Notes: generated from the letters alone by a model not told the origin. A DNA stretch of 25,524 bases from PWND01 sp964601515 (GCA_964601515.1 CAZRNU010000034.1:1-25524); one strand, 5' to 3'; positions 1 through 9,035 are shown, counted from the first letter of the stretch. Numbers and translations are program-made.

Positions 1-530
1 CCGTATGTGTTGAATATTCTTAATATTTTTATTTTAACGTTATTCTGAATGTGATAATTTATAAACAGAGATTCAGCGCACCTTTTGCCCTCATCATAGC
101 ATGATCTTGGCCCAATTGGATTTACATTTCCCCAGTATGACTCTGGTTGCGGACTAATGTCAGGAATTCCATAAACTTCGCTGGTTGAGGCCTGAAGGAT
201 TTTTGCTTTAATCCTCTTAGCAAGTCCAAGCATGTTTACTGAACCCATTACGGAGGTTTTTATTGTTTTTATGGCATTATGCTGATAGTGAACAGGGGAT
301 GCCGGGCATGCCAGATTGTAAATTTCATCAACTTCTATAAAAAATGGCATTGTAACGTCATGGCGTATTAATTCGAAATATGGATTTTCTATTAAGGGAA
401 TAATATTCTCCTTTTGCCCTGTGAAGAAGTTATCAAGACAAATAACTTCGTTCCCCATGGAGAGAAGTTTTTCACATAAATGTGAGCCTATAAATCCGGC
501 TCCTCCTGTTACAAGTATTTTTTTCTTCAA
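1..530 (-). CDS. uxs: UDP-glucuronate decarboxylase (UDP-xylose synthase), partial at 3' end
   Basis: This is an extended short-chain dehydrogenase/reductase that converts UDP-glucuronate to UDP-xylose with bound NAD in the cytoplasm. I translated it by hand. The N-terminus carries the Rossmann motif VTGGAGFIGSH, then the PASP segment, the catalytic Ser/Thr region QASTSEVYG, and the family signature PQPESYWGNVNPIGPRSCYDEGKR with the catalytic YxxxK. The frame is open to base 1, so about half the protein lies outside the window. The best start is TTG at 528-530, which gives a protein beginning (M)KKKILVTGG; no ATG is available because an in-frame TAA lies just upstream. It begins 10 bases after the ugd stop and uses the product of ugd, so the two form an operon. 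The call is secure; the exact start codon is less so. Confidence 0.9.
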   Translation of the reverse strand, partial: MKKKILVTGGAGFIGSHLCEKLLSMGNEVICLDNFFTGQKENIIPLIENPYFELIRHDVTMPFFIEVDEIYNLACPASPVHYQHNAIKTIKTSVMGSVNMLGLAKRIKAKILQASTSEVYGIPDISPQPESYWGNVNPIGPRSCYDEGKRCAESLFINYHIQNNVKIKILRIFNTY

Positions 531-540
531 TAACAAATTG

Positions 541-1863
541 TTAATTATGATTTACGCCTATACAGTAATATTGAAATCCAAGATTTTTTAATTCTTCTGC
601 ATCATAAATATTTCTGCCATCAAATATTACCGGTTGTTTCATTAACTTCTTCACTACATTGAAATTAGGCAGCCTAAATCCATTCCATTCCGTCACTAAA
701 ACAAGACAATCGGCATCTACAAGTGCTTCTTCTTTATCTTTAGCATATTCAATTTTAGTTCCTACTATTTTCATAGTTTGATCCATAGCTTCGGGGTCGT
801 GAGCGGTTATTTTACATCCCTCATTCAGCAATTTTTCTATGATTACAAGCGATGGAGCTTCCCTCATGTCGTCGGTTTGTGGTTTAAAAGCCAGACCCCA
901 TATTGCAACTTTAATCCCTTTCAAATTACCATTGAAATGTTTTTTTATCTTATCAACCATAACAGATTTTTGTCTATTATTCACATCTTCTACAGCTTGA
1001 ATAATATTCAAGTTGAAATTATTTTCATTTGCGGTTTTTATAAGAGCTTTGACATCTTTAGGAAAACAAGACCCCCCATAACCAATACCCGGATAAATAA
1101 ATTTATTACCAATTCTTGGGTCGCTGCCAATACCTTTTCTAACCATGTTAATATCGGCGCCAAGCAATTCGCATAGATTTGCCATCTCGTTCATAAAACT
1201 AATTCTAGTAGCCAGCATAGCATTTGCTGCATATTTTGTCATTTCTGCAGATGGCAAATCCATAAAAATAATTGGGTGACCATTTAAAGTAAAAGGTTTG
1301 TATAGTTTTAGCATTATTGTTTTTGCTCTCTCCGATTCTACCCCAACAATTATTCGTGCAGGCCTCATGCAATCTTCTATGGCTGCTCCTTCTTTTAAAA
1401 ATTCAGGATTAGATCCAATATCAAAAGGAATATCAACTTGTCTTTTATTTAGCTCAGATTTAACTGCTTTTTTTACTTTTTCTGCTGTTCCTACAGGAAC
1501 AGTGCTTTTTGTAACAATCAGAGTATAATCAGTCATGTGTTTACCAACTTCTGATGCCACAGCTAACACATGTTTTAAGTCTGCACTGCCGTCTTCGTCA
1601 GGGGGAGTTCCCACAGCAATAAAAACTACTTCACAATCAATTAGTGCTTTTTTAATTTCTGTTGAAAAATGTAATCTGCCTTTTTCAATATTTCTGCTAA
1701 CAAGTGTTTCTAATCCGGGTTCATATATTGGAATTCTTCCATTATTCAGTCCGTCAATTTTATTTTTATCAACATCCACACATGTTACATCAACTCCAAC
1801 TTCTGCAAAACAAGCTCCCGAAACAAGCCCTACATAACCGGTACCTACTATAGTGATTTTCAT
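541..1863 (-). CDS. ugd: UDP-glucose 6-dehydrogenase
   Basis: This enzyme oxidises UDP-glucose to UDP-glucuronate with two NAD+ in the cytoplasm, supplying precursors for capsule, exopolysaccharide or LPS. The 440 residues match the usual family length. The N-terminal Rossmann motif GTGYVG is at residues 7-12, followed by GTPPDEDG near 85-92 and STVPVGT near 120-126. The substrate-binding helix has K210 and N214 (MTKYAANA). The catalytic cysteine is C266 in GYGGSCFPKD, and the C-terminal UDP-binding domain includes WGLAFKPQTDDMREAPS. The ATG start gives MKITIVGTGYVG, with no room for a sensible extension. It is the first gene of a pair with the UDP-glucuronate decarboxylase, and the downstream start lies 10 bases past its stop. 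A -7 promoter box lies about 45 bases upstream. Confidence 0.97.
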   Translation of the reverse strand: MKITIVGTGYVGLVSGACFAEVGVDVTCVDVDKNKIDGLNNGRIPIYEPGLETLVSRNIEKGRLHFSTEIKKALIDCEVVFIAVGTPPDEDGSADLKHVLAVASEVGKHMTDYTLIVTKSTVPVGTAEKVKKAVKSELNKRQVDIPFDIGSNPEFLKEGAAIEDCMRPARIIVGVESERAKTIMLKLYKPFTLNGHPIIFMDLPSAEMTKYAANAMLATRISFMNEMANLCELLGADINMVRKGIGSDPRIGNKFIYPGIGYGGSCFPKDVKALIKTANENNFNLNIIQAVEDVNNRQKSVMVDKIKKHFNGNLKGIKVAIWGLAFKPQTDDMREAPSLVIIEKLLNEGCKITAHDPEAMDQTMKIVGTKIEYAKDKEEALVDADCLVLVTEWNGFRLPNFNVVKKLMKQPVIFDGRNIYDAEELKNLGFQYYCIGVNHN

Positions 1864-1907
1864 TAAATTAGTTGTTATTAGTTACTTTAACCCAATTTTT
1901 AGTATAA

Positions 1908-1915
1908 CAAAATTA
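1908..1915 (-). promoter_or_regulatory. Putative -7 promoter box for ugd
   Basis: Read on the minus strand this is TAATTTTG, an exact match to the Bacteroidota -7 element TAnnTTTG. It lies about 45 bases upstream of the ugd ATG. I see no TTTG/TTG -33 element at 19-21 bases, so the match rests on one box. Confidence 0.45.
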
Positions 1916-2030
1916 TGATAATCTGACAATATTTGCATTTTGTCGACGATTTTTTTTAAATTTATTTATTGTTTACAGATTTTTATGCAATTTTCTCCGG
2001 AACAAAAACCGAGTTGATTTGTTATTTGGT

Positions 2031-2038
2031 TATATTCG
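2031..2038 (+). promoter_or_regulatory. Possible -7 promoter box for the 2061 gene
   Basis: TATATTCG matches TAnnTTTG with one mismatch and lies 23 bases before the ATG at 2061, an appropriate distance for a short leader. No -33 element is clear. If real, it puts the upstream TTG at 2019 outside the transcript and supports the ATG start. Confidence 0.25.
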
Positions 2039-2060
2039 TATTGTAATTAGTTTATTAGAT

Positions 2061-3479
2061 ATGAAATCAACTGATGTAATAAAGGAGGAAATTGATTATG
2101 CTCGTAAGGCACTATTTATAAACCTTGATGAAAGTATTTACGGTTCGTTTGCTGAAATCGGAGGAGGCCAGGAAGTTGCAAGATGTTTTTTTCAATCAGG
2201 AGGAGCTTCCGGTACAGTTGCTAAAACAATTTCTGCATACGACATGGTATTTAGTGATACTATTTATGGAAAAACATCTGCGGGAAGGTATGTTAGTGAG
2301 GCAAGACTAATGCAAATGCTTGATAAAGAATATGCTGACCTTATATCTGTATTGGGAAAGAACAGAAATGAAAACACCAGATTTTTTTCTTTTGCAAATA
2401 CTGTTGCTACTTTAAACTTTAAAAAAAATAATGAAGCTCATGGGTGGATAGGAGTTAGGTTTCAAATAAAGCCAAATAGTAAACCTAATGACGTTATAAT
2501 CCATGTTCGTTTACTCGAAAATGATAGTTTGCTTCAGCAGAAAACACTCGGAATTTTAGGCGTTAACCTTATATACGCCTGTTTTTACAACTATCAATAC
2601 CCAAATAGCTTTCTAAAATCTTTACTTCAAGATATTTCAGCAGACAGAGTTGAAATTGACATGATAAGAATGAATGGACCTGAACTGGAATATGTTGATA
2701 ACAGGTTGCTTGCAGTTCAGCTCGTTAAAAATGGAATGACTAATGCTATAATGTTCGACAGATACGGAAATGTAAAACAGCCATCTGATATGCTTTACAA
2801 GAAGAATATTATGATTCTAAGGGGTAGTTTTCGACCAATAACATATGTTGGATTCGATATGCTTAAAGCCGGATTTGCATTGTTTAAAAAGGAAGTTGGG
2901 TTTGACAAAGCAAATACATTGGTAATCTGTGAAATGACTTTGAATAACTTACTTGAGGAGGGAAGTTTTGATGAAAGAGATTTTCTCGACAGGGTTGACA
3001 TACTTTGTGGAATGGGGCAGAGTGTTATGGTCTCAGATTTTAGAGAATTCTATAAACTTTCTGAATGGTTTTGTAAGTTTAAAATTGAAAATATTAGAAT
3101 GGTAATAGGTGCCCTTACATTTAAAAATGTAATTGATAAAAAGTATTATAAAGATTTAAAAGGTGGAATAATAGAGGCTTTCGGTAAACTATTTACAAAA
3201 AACTTTAAGATATATCTTTATCCTGCCAGGGAAAAAGTAAAAGATGAGATTCTAACTCTAAGGAATATACAAGTTGATGCAGAAATTAAGTATCTGTTTA
3301 AACATCTAGTTGATAATAAGTTGATTATAGATATACCGGATTATCGTGAAGAAGTGCTTCCTTACTTCTCTCATCTTGCTTTACAAAAGATAAAACAAAA
3401 GGATAAATCATGGGAGGATATGGTTCCCAAATATGTTTCAGCTTACATTAAAACGAAAAACCTATTTGGTTATAAATAG
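2061..3479 (+). CDS. Conserved Bacteroidota protein of unknown function
   Basis: This is a 472-residue soluble protein of unassigned function. There is no signal peptide and no membrane segment. I recognise it as a long, strongly conserved family of Bacteroidota, recalled from memory and not checked. Its features are an N-terminal Gly-rich stretch, EIGGGQEVARCFF at about 32-44 and GGASGTVAKTISAYD at about 47-61, a central ETLGILGVNL-like segment (KTLGILGVNLIYACFY), and a C-terminal WEDMVP with a terminal NLFGYK. My recollection is that some public entries label relatives as nicotinate-nucleotide adenylyltransferase, but I see no HxGH nucleotidyltransferase motif and do not adopt that label. 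The frame also permits a TTG start at 2019, adding 14 hydrophobic residues, but the ATG fits better. It stands alone on the plus strand and converges on the 3492-4208 gene. Confidence 0.85.
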   Translation: MKSTDVIKEEIDYARKALFINLDESIYGSFAEIGGGQEVARCFFQSGGASGTVAKTISAYDMVFSDTIYGKTSAGRYVSEARLMQMLDKEYADLISVLGKNRNENTRFFSFANTVATLNFKKNNEAHGWIGVRFQIKPNSKPNDVIIHVRLLENDSLLQQKTLGILGVNLIYACFYNYQYPNSFLKSLLQDISADRVEIDMIRMNGPELEYVDNRLLAVQLVKNGMTNAIMFDRYGNVKQPSDMLYKKNIMILRGSFRPITYVGFDMLKAGFALFKKEVGFDKANTLVICEMTLNNLLEEGSFDERDFLDRVDILCGMGQSVMVSDFREFYKLSEWFCKFKIENIRMVIGALTFKNVIDKKYYKDLKGGIIEAFGKLFTKNFKIYLYPAREKVKDEILTLRNIQVDAEIKYLFKHLVDNKLIIDIPDYREEVLPYFSHLALQKIKQKDKSWEDMVPKYVSAYIKTKNLFGYK

Positions 3480-3483
3480 GTTT
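3458..3483. terminator. Inverted repeat over the stop codon, possible bidirectional terminator
   Basis: A perfect 10-bp stem (AAACCTATTT at 3458-3467, AAATAGGTTT at 3474-3483) encloses a 6-base loop. It includes the TAG stop at 3477-3479 and lies between two convergent genes whose ends are 12 bases apart. On the minus strand the stem is followed by a T-rich run; on the plus strand the T run is short. Confidence 0.5.
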
Positions 3484-3491
3484 CCGGGAGT

Positions 3492-4208
3492 TTAAAATCT
3501 TATTATAAAACCCATATCTCCAGCAGGCCAAATCCCTTTATCTCCAAATGCGGTATCTAGAAATGTTATACCCAAAGCTATATTAAAGCCGGAACCAATC
3601 TTAACGCCCCAATTCGCATCAACACCTATTAATGCTGACCCTGTAATTCGCCCATCTCCATGAAATCCCATTTGATAATTTAAATAAAGATTCTTAAACG
3701 GATAGAATTTAACTCCGGCTGTTGGTCTGATATAATTTTCAGGAGTGATAGTATTGTTGTAAATGTCAGTTTCCCAGGCATCATAACGTCTAAATATTCC
3801 CGGAGTGTATCCAATTCCACCATGCAGCCCAAATCCGACTAAACCTCCAAGTCTGAATTGTAGTCTTAAGCCAAAGCCCCCATATCCGTTTCCGGCTCCA
3901 ACTCCTATCATGAAGTAATTCGGTTTAAATTTTGCTTTCTCTTGAGTTTTTGGATCTTTTGTATCAGGGGCCAACTCAAATTTCTCTGTGCGACCATTTT
4001 GATAAATAATCATAGACACTTCAGAAATTCTAATAGTCCTTGTAGGGCCATCCTGAAATTCGAAATCTTTATATTTAATCCCTTCCGGAGTTATTTCTAA
4101 AACCTTAGCTTTTATTTCTGTTTCATCCTTTTTAAGAATTATATCCTGAGAGAATGAAATACTACTAATTCCAACAATTATGATTAATAATACAAGGACT
4201 TTTTTCAT
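3492..4208 (-). CDS. Exported protein with predicted outer membrane beta-barrel-like C-terminus
   Basis: This is a 238-residue exported protein of unknown function. Residues 1-20 are a signal peptide (a Lys-Lys start, a hydrophobic run, then SFSQ before the mature end). Residues 21-75 form a small beta-rich domain of the kind often seen in Bacteroidota surface proteins, with the pattern DIILKKDxTEIKAKVLEI and a later IYQNGRTEKF. A Lys/Pro-rich linker follows at 80-97. Residues 98-238 are dominated by alternating hydrophobic and Gly/aromatic strands and end in GFIIRF, with the C-terminal Phe typical of outer membrane barrels. A small barrel is inferred, without a transported substrate. It lies downstream of the broken receptor gene but has its own promoter box about 70 bases upstream, so the two need not be one unit. 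Confidence 0.85.
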   Translation of the reverse strand: MKKVLVLLIIIVGISSISFSQDIILKKDETEIKAKVLEITPEGIKYKDFEFQDGPTRTIRISEVSMIIYQNGRTEKFELAPDTKDPKTQEKAKFKPNYFMIGVGAGNGYGGFGLRLQFRLGGLVGFGLHGGIGYTPGIFRRYDAWETDIYNNTITPENYIRPTAGVKFYPFKNLYLNYQMGFHGDGRITGSALIGVDANWGVKIGSGFNIALGITFLDTAFGDKGIWPAGDMGFIIRF

Positions 4209-4275
4209 CTTATTTTGTGATTTGTGGTTAAGTTGTTAGAAATTGTAATGATTAGTTACATATATAACCTCGTCA

Positions 4276-4283
4276 CAAAATTA
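4276..4283 (-). promoter_or_regulatory. Putative -7 promoter box for the 3492-4208 gene
   Basis: The minus strand reads TAATTTTG, an exact TAnnTTTG match, about 68 bases before the ATG at 4208. It sits in the 116-base gap after the receptor gene. No convincing -33 box is present. Confidence 0.4.
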
Positions 4284-4324
4284 ATAATTTTTATGAAGTC
4301 TGCTTAGAAATTGAAACATTTTGA

Positions 4325-6844
4325 CTAAAAGTCGTCCATATCCATTCCATTATCACGACTATCTTCTGAATCTCTACGTGAACGTTCTCTTCTTCTGTCG
4401 TAATCGTTTATTCTATAGGTAAATCCTACAAAAACCATACGGCTTGTTCTTTTTCGCTCTGAATCCATTGTAAAGTAGTCACCATAATTATACATAGAAA
4501 ACTTCTGAGTATTAAAAAGATCACTAACGCGTAATGTTATTGTAGCATTATTGTTTAACAGATTCTTCCTTAGCCCTATGTCAGCCGAATACATTGCTTT
4601 CATTTCACCTTGAAGCATTACAACCGGAGAGCGGTAATGTCCGTTTACCTGAATATTCCAACCTTTTGGAAGGTTTATATTGTTTACAACTCTTGCAGAA
4701 TATGAATAGCTGTCGTTTTCAATATCCATTTGTGCTCCGCCGCCTTGAATAATATTTCTGAAGTATGATACTGTAGCATTAACTCTCCATAGCTTGAAAA
4801 TTGTTTGAGTTGCAACAAGTTCAACTCCATATGATAGCCCTCTGTTAAGATTTTCAAATGTAGTAACAGTAACACCATCTTCATTTAAAGTTCTATATTG
4901 CGTAACCATTCCTTGTGTATTTCTATAAAAAACGCTTGGGTTTAATGTGGTTGTTTCCCAGAATTTTGTATATCCCAACTCAAATGAATGAATGTATTCA
5001 GGATCCAAATTTGGATTGCCATAAGAAATATCATATTCACTGTTGTATCTTACAAAAGGATTCATATTTCTGTGATGTGGACGATTTATCCTTTTGCTGT
5101 AACTAATTTGCATTGCCTGATTGTTTTCAAAGTTTCTTCTCAGGTGAAGGCTCGGAAAATAACTAAAGTATTGTTTATCAATTTTTTGATTGGTAGTTTT
5201 AAGTAGTCCATCAACTAAAGCTTGTTCTAATCTTAATCCTGCCTGTAAACTCCATAATCCAAGCATTCTGGAATATATTCCGTATAATGCATAAGTTTGT
5301 TCACTATAAATAAAGTGATTGCTGTAATTTGCATTGTTATCCCAAACTTGGGTAGCATTATTATAATTGAAAAAGTTAAAATCTGAGTCCTGATTTCTAA
5401 TTATACCTCTGAACCCTGTTTCAAGTTTACTGTCTTTAGATAATGGATGTATGTAATCTGTTTGTATAGAGGCCATCCAGTTTTTTCCATCAGAGTCTGT
5501 TTTGTCTAAATCATCAGGTCTTGCAGATGGAGTATTGAAATCATTTGTGAAATACTGCTGAATATTATCTTCGCTTCTAAGCATATTTCTGGTATTAAAT
5601 ACAATTTCAGTATTTAATTCCCTGAACTTTTCTTCAAATGTTTTCCTGTAATTCAAAGCATAGCTCATACCACTACTATTCATGTCACTGTCAGATTCTC
5701 TTCTGAAAATATTATTCATCTGACTTGCTGTGTATAAGCTATAATCTGAAATATCGTCCATGTCTCTAAGCCAATTATTGTAACTTGCAGAAACTGTAAG
5801 CTGGTTGAATTTATTTATTTGATAATCGAATCCAAGCTGAGCATTATGAGAATTCATCTTGCTTAAGAAGTCCATTTCCTGAAAAAGAAAAGTAGTATCA
5901 GCGTTTGGGAGAAAACTTGTTCTTAAGCTATATCCAAATCCATCATTATTATGAGTTCTCATGTTGTAATTTGCAAATAGATTCACCTTGTTTACTCTAT
6001 AATTAAGATTTATTGACCCGCTGTATCTGTGGTTTGTTGATGCATTAAGAGATATCATTCCATTATATCCGGGTTTTCTTTCTTTTTTAAGAACAACATT
6101 AATAATTCCGGAAGTTCCGTCAGGGTCATATCTTACAGATGGGTTTGTTATAATTTCTACTCTTTAAATCATTTCGGCAGGAATCTGTTCTAAAGCTTCA
6201 GAGACTGAAAGTCCTGTCAATGTTGCCGGTCGCCCATCAAGTAGTATAGTAACGTTTGTACTTCCTCTTAAACTGATATTTCCTTCAAAGTCAACTGCTA
6301 CACTTGGAATATTCTGCATAATTTCTAAACCAGACCCTCCGGTAGCAGTAAGTTCTTGTCCAACATTAATTACTCTTCTGTCTAATCCTGTTTCCATTAA
6401 GGTTCGCGTGGCTTCAACAGTCACTCCTGAAAGCATTGCAGCTCCCGGTTCAATTTTGATTATTCCTGTATCATATTCGGTTTCACGGAAAGTAATTCTG
6501 ATAGAATTTACCAATTTAGTAGGATATCCAACAAAACTAATTGATAAGTAAAATCTTCCCGGGGGTGTTTCTTTTATTTCGAAAAACCCTTTATCGTCAG
6601 CAATAGCACCTGAAATCATAGTTGAATCTCTTTCACTGAAAAGAACTACGCTTGCAAACATTAGAGGCTCGTTTGTTTCGGAGTCTACAATTTTACCTTT
6701 TATTGTTCCAATTTTTGGCATTTCTCCTCCCTCAGGTCTTTGGCCTCCTCTGCCTCCCGCAGGAGCTGATTCTTGAGATTTTAATTGAATTGTAATAAAT
6801 AACAAAGAAAAAATTAGACTTAGAAAATATTTACTTAGTTTCAT
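4325..6844 (-). pseudogene. TonB-dependent receptor / outer membrane beta-barrel protein, interrupted by an in-frame stop
   Basis: Read as one frame this encodes an 839-position outer membrane receptor. It has a signal peptide (1-23), a Gly/Pro-rich spacer, a carboxypeptidase-regulatory-like domain (about 46-135), a plug domain (about 136-265) and a long barrel of the outer-membrane beta-barrel family rich in aromatic strands (for example SYSKRINRPHHRNMNPF). It ends in an Arg/Asp-rich tail. Codon 227, at 6164-6166, is TAA where relatives normally carry Glu: the text reads IPAEMI-stop-RVEIITNPSVRYDPDGTSG. The frame resumes without insertion or deletion, so one G-to-T change on the coding strand explains it. 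The plug is split, so a truncated product would lack the barrel, and the internal ATG at 6058 would lack a signal peptide. It is a recent pseudogene, a population variant or a base-call error. The substrate is unknown. Confidence 0.88.
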
Positions 6845-6908
6845 TTTGAATATTTTAGATGAATTGAAAATAATTGTTTGATTATAAAACCGTTAAATTG
6901 AGAAACGG

Positions 6909-6916
6909 CAAAATTA
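6909..6916 (-). promoter_or_regulatory. Putative -7 promoter box for the receptor gene
   Basis: The minus strand reads TAATTTTG, an exact TAnnTTTG match, about 65 bases before the receptor ATG at 6844. No clear -33 element is seen. Its persistence is compatible with recent or apparent gene inactivation. Confidence 0.45.
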
Positions 6917-7148
6917 CAGCAATTAGACAAATAGGAATTAAACAAGTTTAATTGATATAATTGAATTAGCTTTTTTTATGATTAAGATTGTGATTTATTA
7001 GTGGTTGAAAGAAGTTTTTCAACAATTGTAGTTTTTTGATACTTTAAGTTATATAAATATTGATAAACAAAGCATGCATTACCATAATCATAATTTTACC
7101 TGTTGATAATTAGAGGAAATGTAGAATTATAAAAAGGCATTAAAGTAT

Positions 7149-7156
7149 TATCTTTG
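7149..7156 (+). promoter_or_regulatory. -7 promoter box for parE
   Basis: TATCTTTG matches TAnnTTTG exactly and ends 18 bases before the ATG at 7175, implying a very short leader. An in-frame TTG at 7154-7156 lies inside this box, so it cannot be the start codon if the promoter is used. Confidence 0.5.
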
Positions 7157-7174
7157 CAGCGAAATTTGAAAATT

Positions 7175-9025
7175 ATGGAAAATTATTCGGAAGATAGCAT
7201 TGTTTCCCTCGAATGGAACGAACATATACGGTTGCGCCCGGGTATGTATATTGGAAAATTGGGAGATGGAGCATCTCAAGACGACGGAATTTATGTATTA
7301 CTGAAAGAGATTTTAGATAACGCTATAGATGAATATATTAGTGGTTTTGGGAAAACTATTGAAGTTAAAATTGCAGACAAATTAGTTACTGTAAGAGATT
7401 ATGGTAGAGGTATACCAACAGGAAAAGTTGTTGATTGTGTTTCAAAAATTAATACCGGGGCCAAGTATAACGCAAGTGTTTTTCAAAAAGTTGTTGGGCT
7501 TAATGGGGTTGGTACTAAAGCTGTAAATGCTCTGTCAAGTTATTTTAGAATTGAATCTATCAGGGAAGAAAAATCAAAAGTTGCTGAATTTGAAGGTGGC
7601 AACCTTGTTAAGGAATATGACCCTGTGCCTACAACAGATAGAAAAGGAACTGTAGTTAAATTTACTCCTGACGAAAAGGTTTTTGGTAATTATAGATATA
7701 TTGACGAGTATATTGAAAGGCTACTATGGAACTATGTTTATCTTAATAAAGGACTTACAATTTATTATAACGGTCAGAAGTTCTTCTCTGAGAATGGTTT
7801 GCTTGATTTACTTACTCGCAATATTGATAGTCCGATAAGCTATCCGATTATTCATATTCAAGACGAGGATCTCGAGTTTGCATTAACCCACAGCTCCAGC
7901 CAATACGGTGAGGAGTATTTCTCTTTTGTTAATGGACAGCATACAACGCAAGGTGGAACTCATCAAAATGCATTTAGGGAAGCTTTAAATAAAACTATCA
8001 GGGAATTTTATAAAAAAGACTTTGATTCCAGTGATATTAAAACATCCATTATTGTTGCACTAAATATAAAAATCCAGGAGCCTGTATTTGAATCTCAAAC
8101 TAAAACAAAGCTTGGTTCACAAACAATGGACCCAAACGGCTCTCTTACTATCAGGAACTATATTACAGATGTTCTAAAAAAACGCCTCGACAATTATCTG
8201 CATATGAATACAGATACTGCAGAAGCTCTTCTTAGAAAAATAATGCAATCTGAAAGAGAAAGGAAAGAGCTTGCAAGTATTAAGAAAACGGCACGAGAAA
8301 GAGTTAAAAAAGCCAGTTTATTCAATAAAAAACTTAGAGACTGTAGAATTCATTACAACGACAGTAATACCAACGGCCTTAGACTTAATTCAACTCTGTT
8401 TATTACGGAAGGAGATTCTGCAAGTGGTTCAATAACTAAAGCAAGGGATGTTAATACTCAGGCTGTATTTAGTTTAAAAGGAAAGCCGCTTAATTGCTAT
8501 GGACTTACTAAAAAGGTTGTATATGAAAATGAGGAATTTAATCTTCTGCAAGCTGCCTTAAATATTGAAGACGGCATGGAAAATTTGCGTTATAATAATA
8601 TTGTTATAGCCACAGATGCCGATGTTGACGGGATGCACATAAGACTATTAATGCTAACGTTCTTTTTGCAGTTTTTTCCTGATCTTGTTCGTAACGGGCA
8701 TTTGTATATTCTTCAAACTCCATTGTTTAGAGTTAGAAATAAACAAAAAACTATTTATTGCTATAGCGAGGAAGAAAAGCAAAAAGCAATGAGTGAATTG
8801 GGAGCTAAGCCTGAGATAACCAGATTTAAAGGGCTTGGAGAAATTTCTCCGGATGAATTTAGTAATTTTATTGGACAGAATATTCGCTTAGATCCTGTTA
8901 TCCTTAAGAAAGATGTTAGTTTAAATGATATGCTGTCTTTCTATATGGGGAAAAATACACCTGAAAGACAAGTATTTATAATTGATAATCTGAGGGTTGA
9001 ATTGGATATCGCAGATAAGGATTAA
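7175..9025 (+). CDS. parE: DNA topoisomerase IV subunit B
   Basis: This is the ATPase subunit of a type IIA topoisomerase that decatenates daughter chromosomes together with ParC. It has 616 residues from the ATG. The GHKL ATPase region shows E45 and N49 (KEILDN), DYGRGIP at 75-81 and GLNGVGTKAVN at 108-118. The transducer lysine motif QTKTKLGS is at 298-305. The TOPRIM domain has EGDSASG at 402-408 and DADVDGMHIR at 471-480, and the ITRFKGLGE motif follows. SLKGKPLN after the TOPRIM start, and the short C-terminus, fit the Bacteroidota ParE type better than GyrB. A longer frame from TTG at 7154 exists but overlaps the -7 promoter box, so ATG at 7175 is chosen. No parC lies next to it; the gene converges on the omega-amidase gene, 10 bases away. 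Confidence 0.93.
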   Translation: MENYSEDSIVSLEWNEHIRLRPGMYIGKLGDGASQDDGIYVLLKEILDNAIDEYISGFGKTIEVKIADKLVTVRDYGRGIPTGKVVDCVSKINTGAKYNASVFQKVVGLNGVGTKAVNALSSYFRIESIREEKSKVAEFEGGNLVKEYDPVPTTDRKGTVVKFTPDEKVFGNYRYIDEYIERLLWNYVYLNKGLTIYYNGQKFFSENGLLDLLTRNIDSPISYPIIHIQDEDLEFALTHSSSQYGEEYFSFVNGQHTTQGGTHQNAFREALNKTIREFYKKDFDSSDIKTSIIVALNIKIQEPVFESQTKTKLGSQTMDPNGSLTIRNYITDVLKKRLDNYLHMNTDTAEALLRKIMQSERERKELASIKKTARERVKKASLFNKKLRDCRIHYNDSNTNGLRLNSTLFITEGDSASGSITKARDVNTQAVFSLKGKPLNCYGLTKKVVYENEEFNLLQAALNIEDGMENLRYNNIVIATDADVDGMHIRLLMLTFFLQFFPDLVRNGHLYILQTPLFRVRNKQKTIYCYSEEEKQKAMSELGAKPEITRFKGLGEISPDEFSNFIGQNIRLDPVILKKDVSLNDMLSFYMGKNTPERQVFIIDNLRVELDIADKD

Positions 9026-9035
9026 TTTAGAAAAA

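Larger units (their letters stand above)
6845..7174. promoter_or_regulatory. Divergent intergenic region between the receptor gene and parE
   Basis: This 330-base AT-rich gap holds the promoters of two divergent genes: a minus-strand -7 box at 6909-6916 and a plus-strand -7 box at 7149-7156. It also has a 7-bp inverted repeat, GTTGAAA (7004-7010) with TTTCAAC (7017-7023) and a 6-base loop, whose role is unclear. I see no reading frame, tRNA or recognisable RNA element. Confidence 0.6.

Noticed and set aside
2019..2060. Upstream TTG start adding 14 residues to the conserved protein
   Set aside because: An ATG at 2061 with a plausible promoter box just upstream fits better; the extension is hydrophobic without forming a proper signal peptide.
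4325..6058. A separate barrel gene starting at the internal ATG 6058
   Set aside because: It lacks a signal peptide and plug, and the same frame continues upstream through recognisable plug sequence to the TAA. It is the 3' part of one broken gene.
6164..6166. Programmed read-through or an alternative code at the in-frame TAA
   Set aside because: TAA terminates other intact genes in the window normally (for example ugd, siaB and parE), and no stimulatory structure is evident next to it. A point mutation or base error is simpler.
7004..7023. Hairpin GTTGAAA/TTTCAAC as a terminator
   Set aside because: It lies between divergent gene starts, where no transcript should end, and the T run is 8 bases away. 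It may be an operator or chance.
7154..7174. Upstream TTG start for parE
   Set aside because: The TTG is part of an exact TAnnTTTG promoter box, and the added residues (QRNLKI) do not resemble the family N-terminus.
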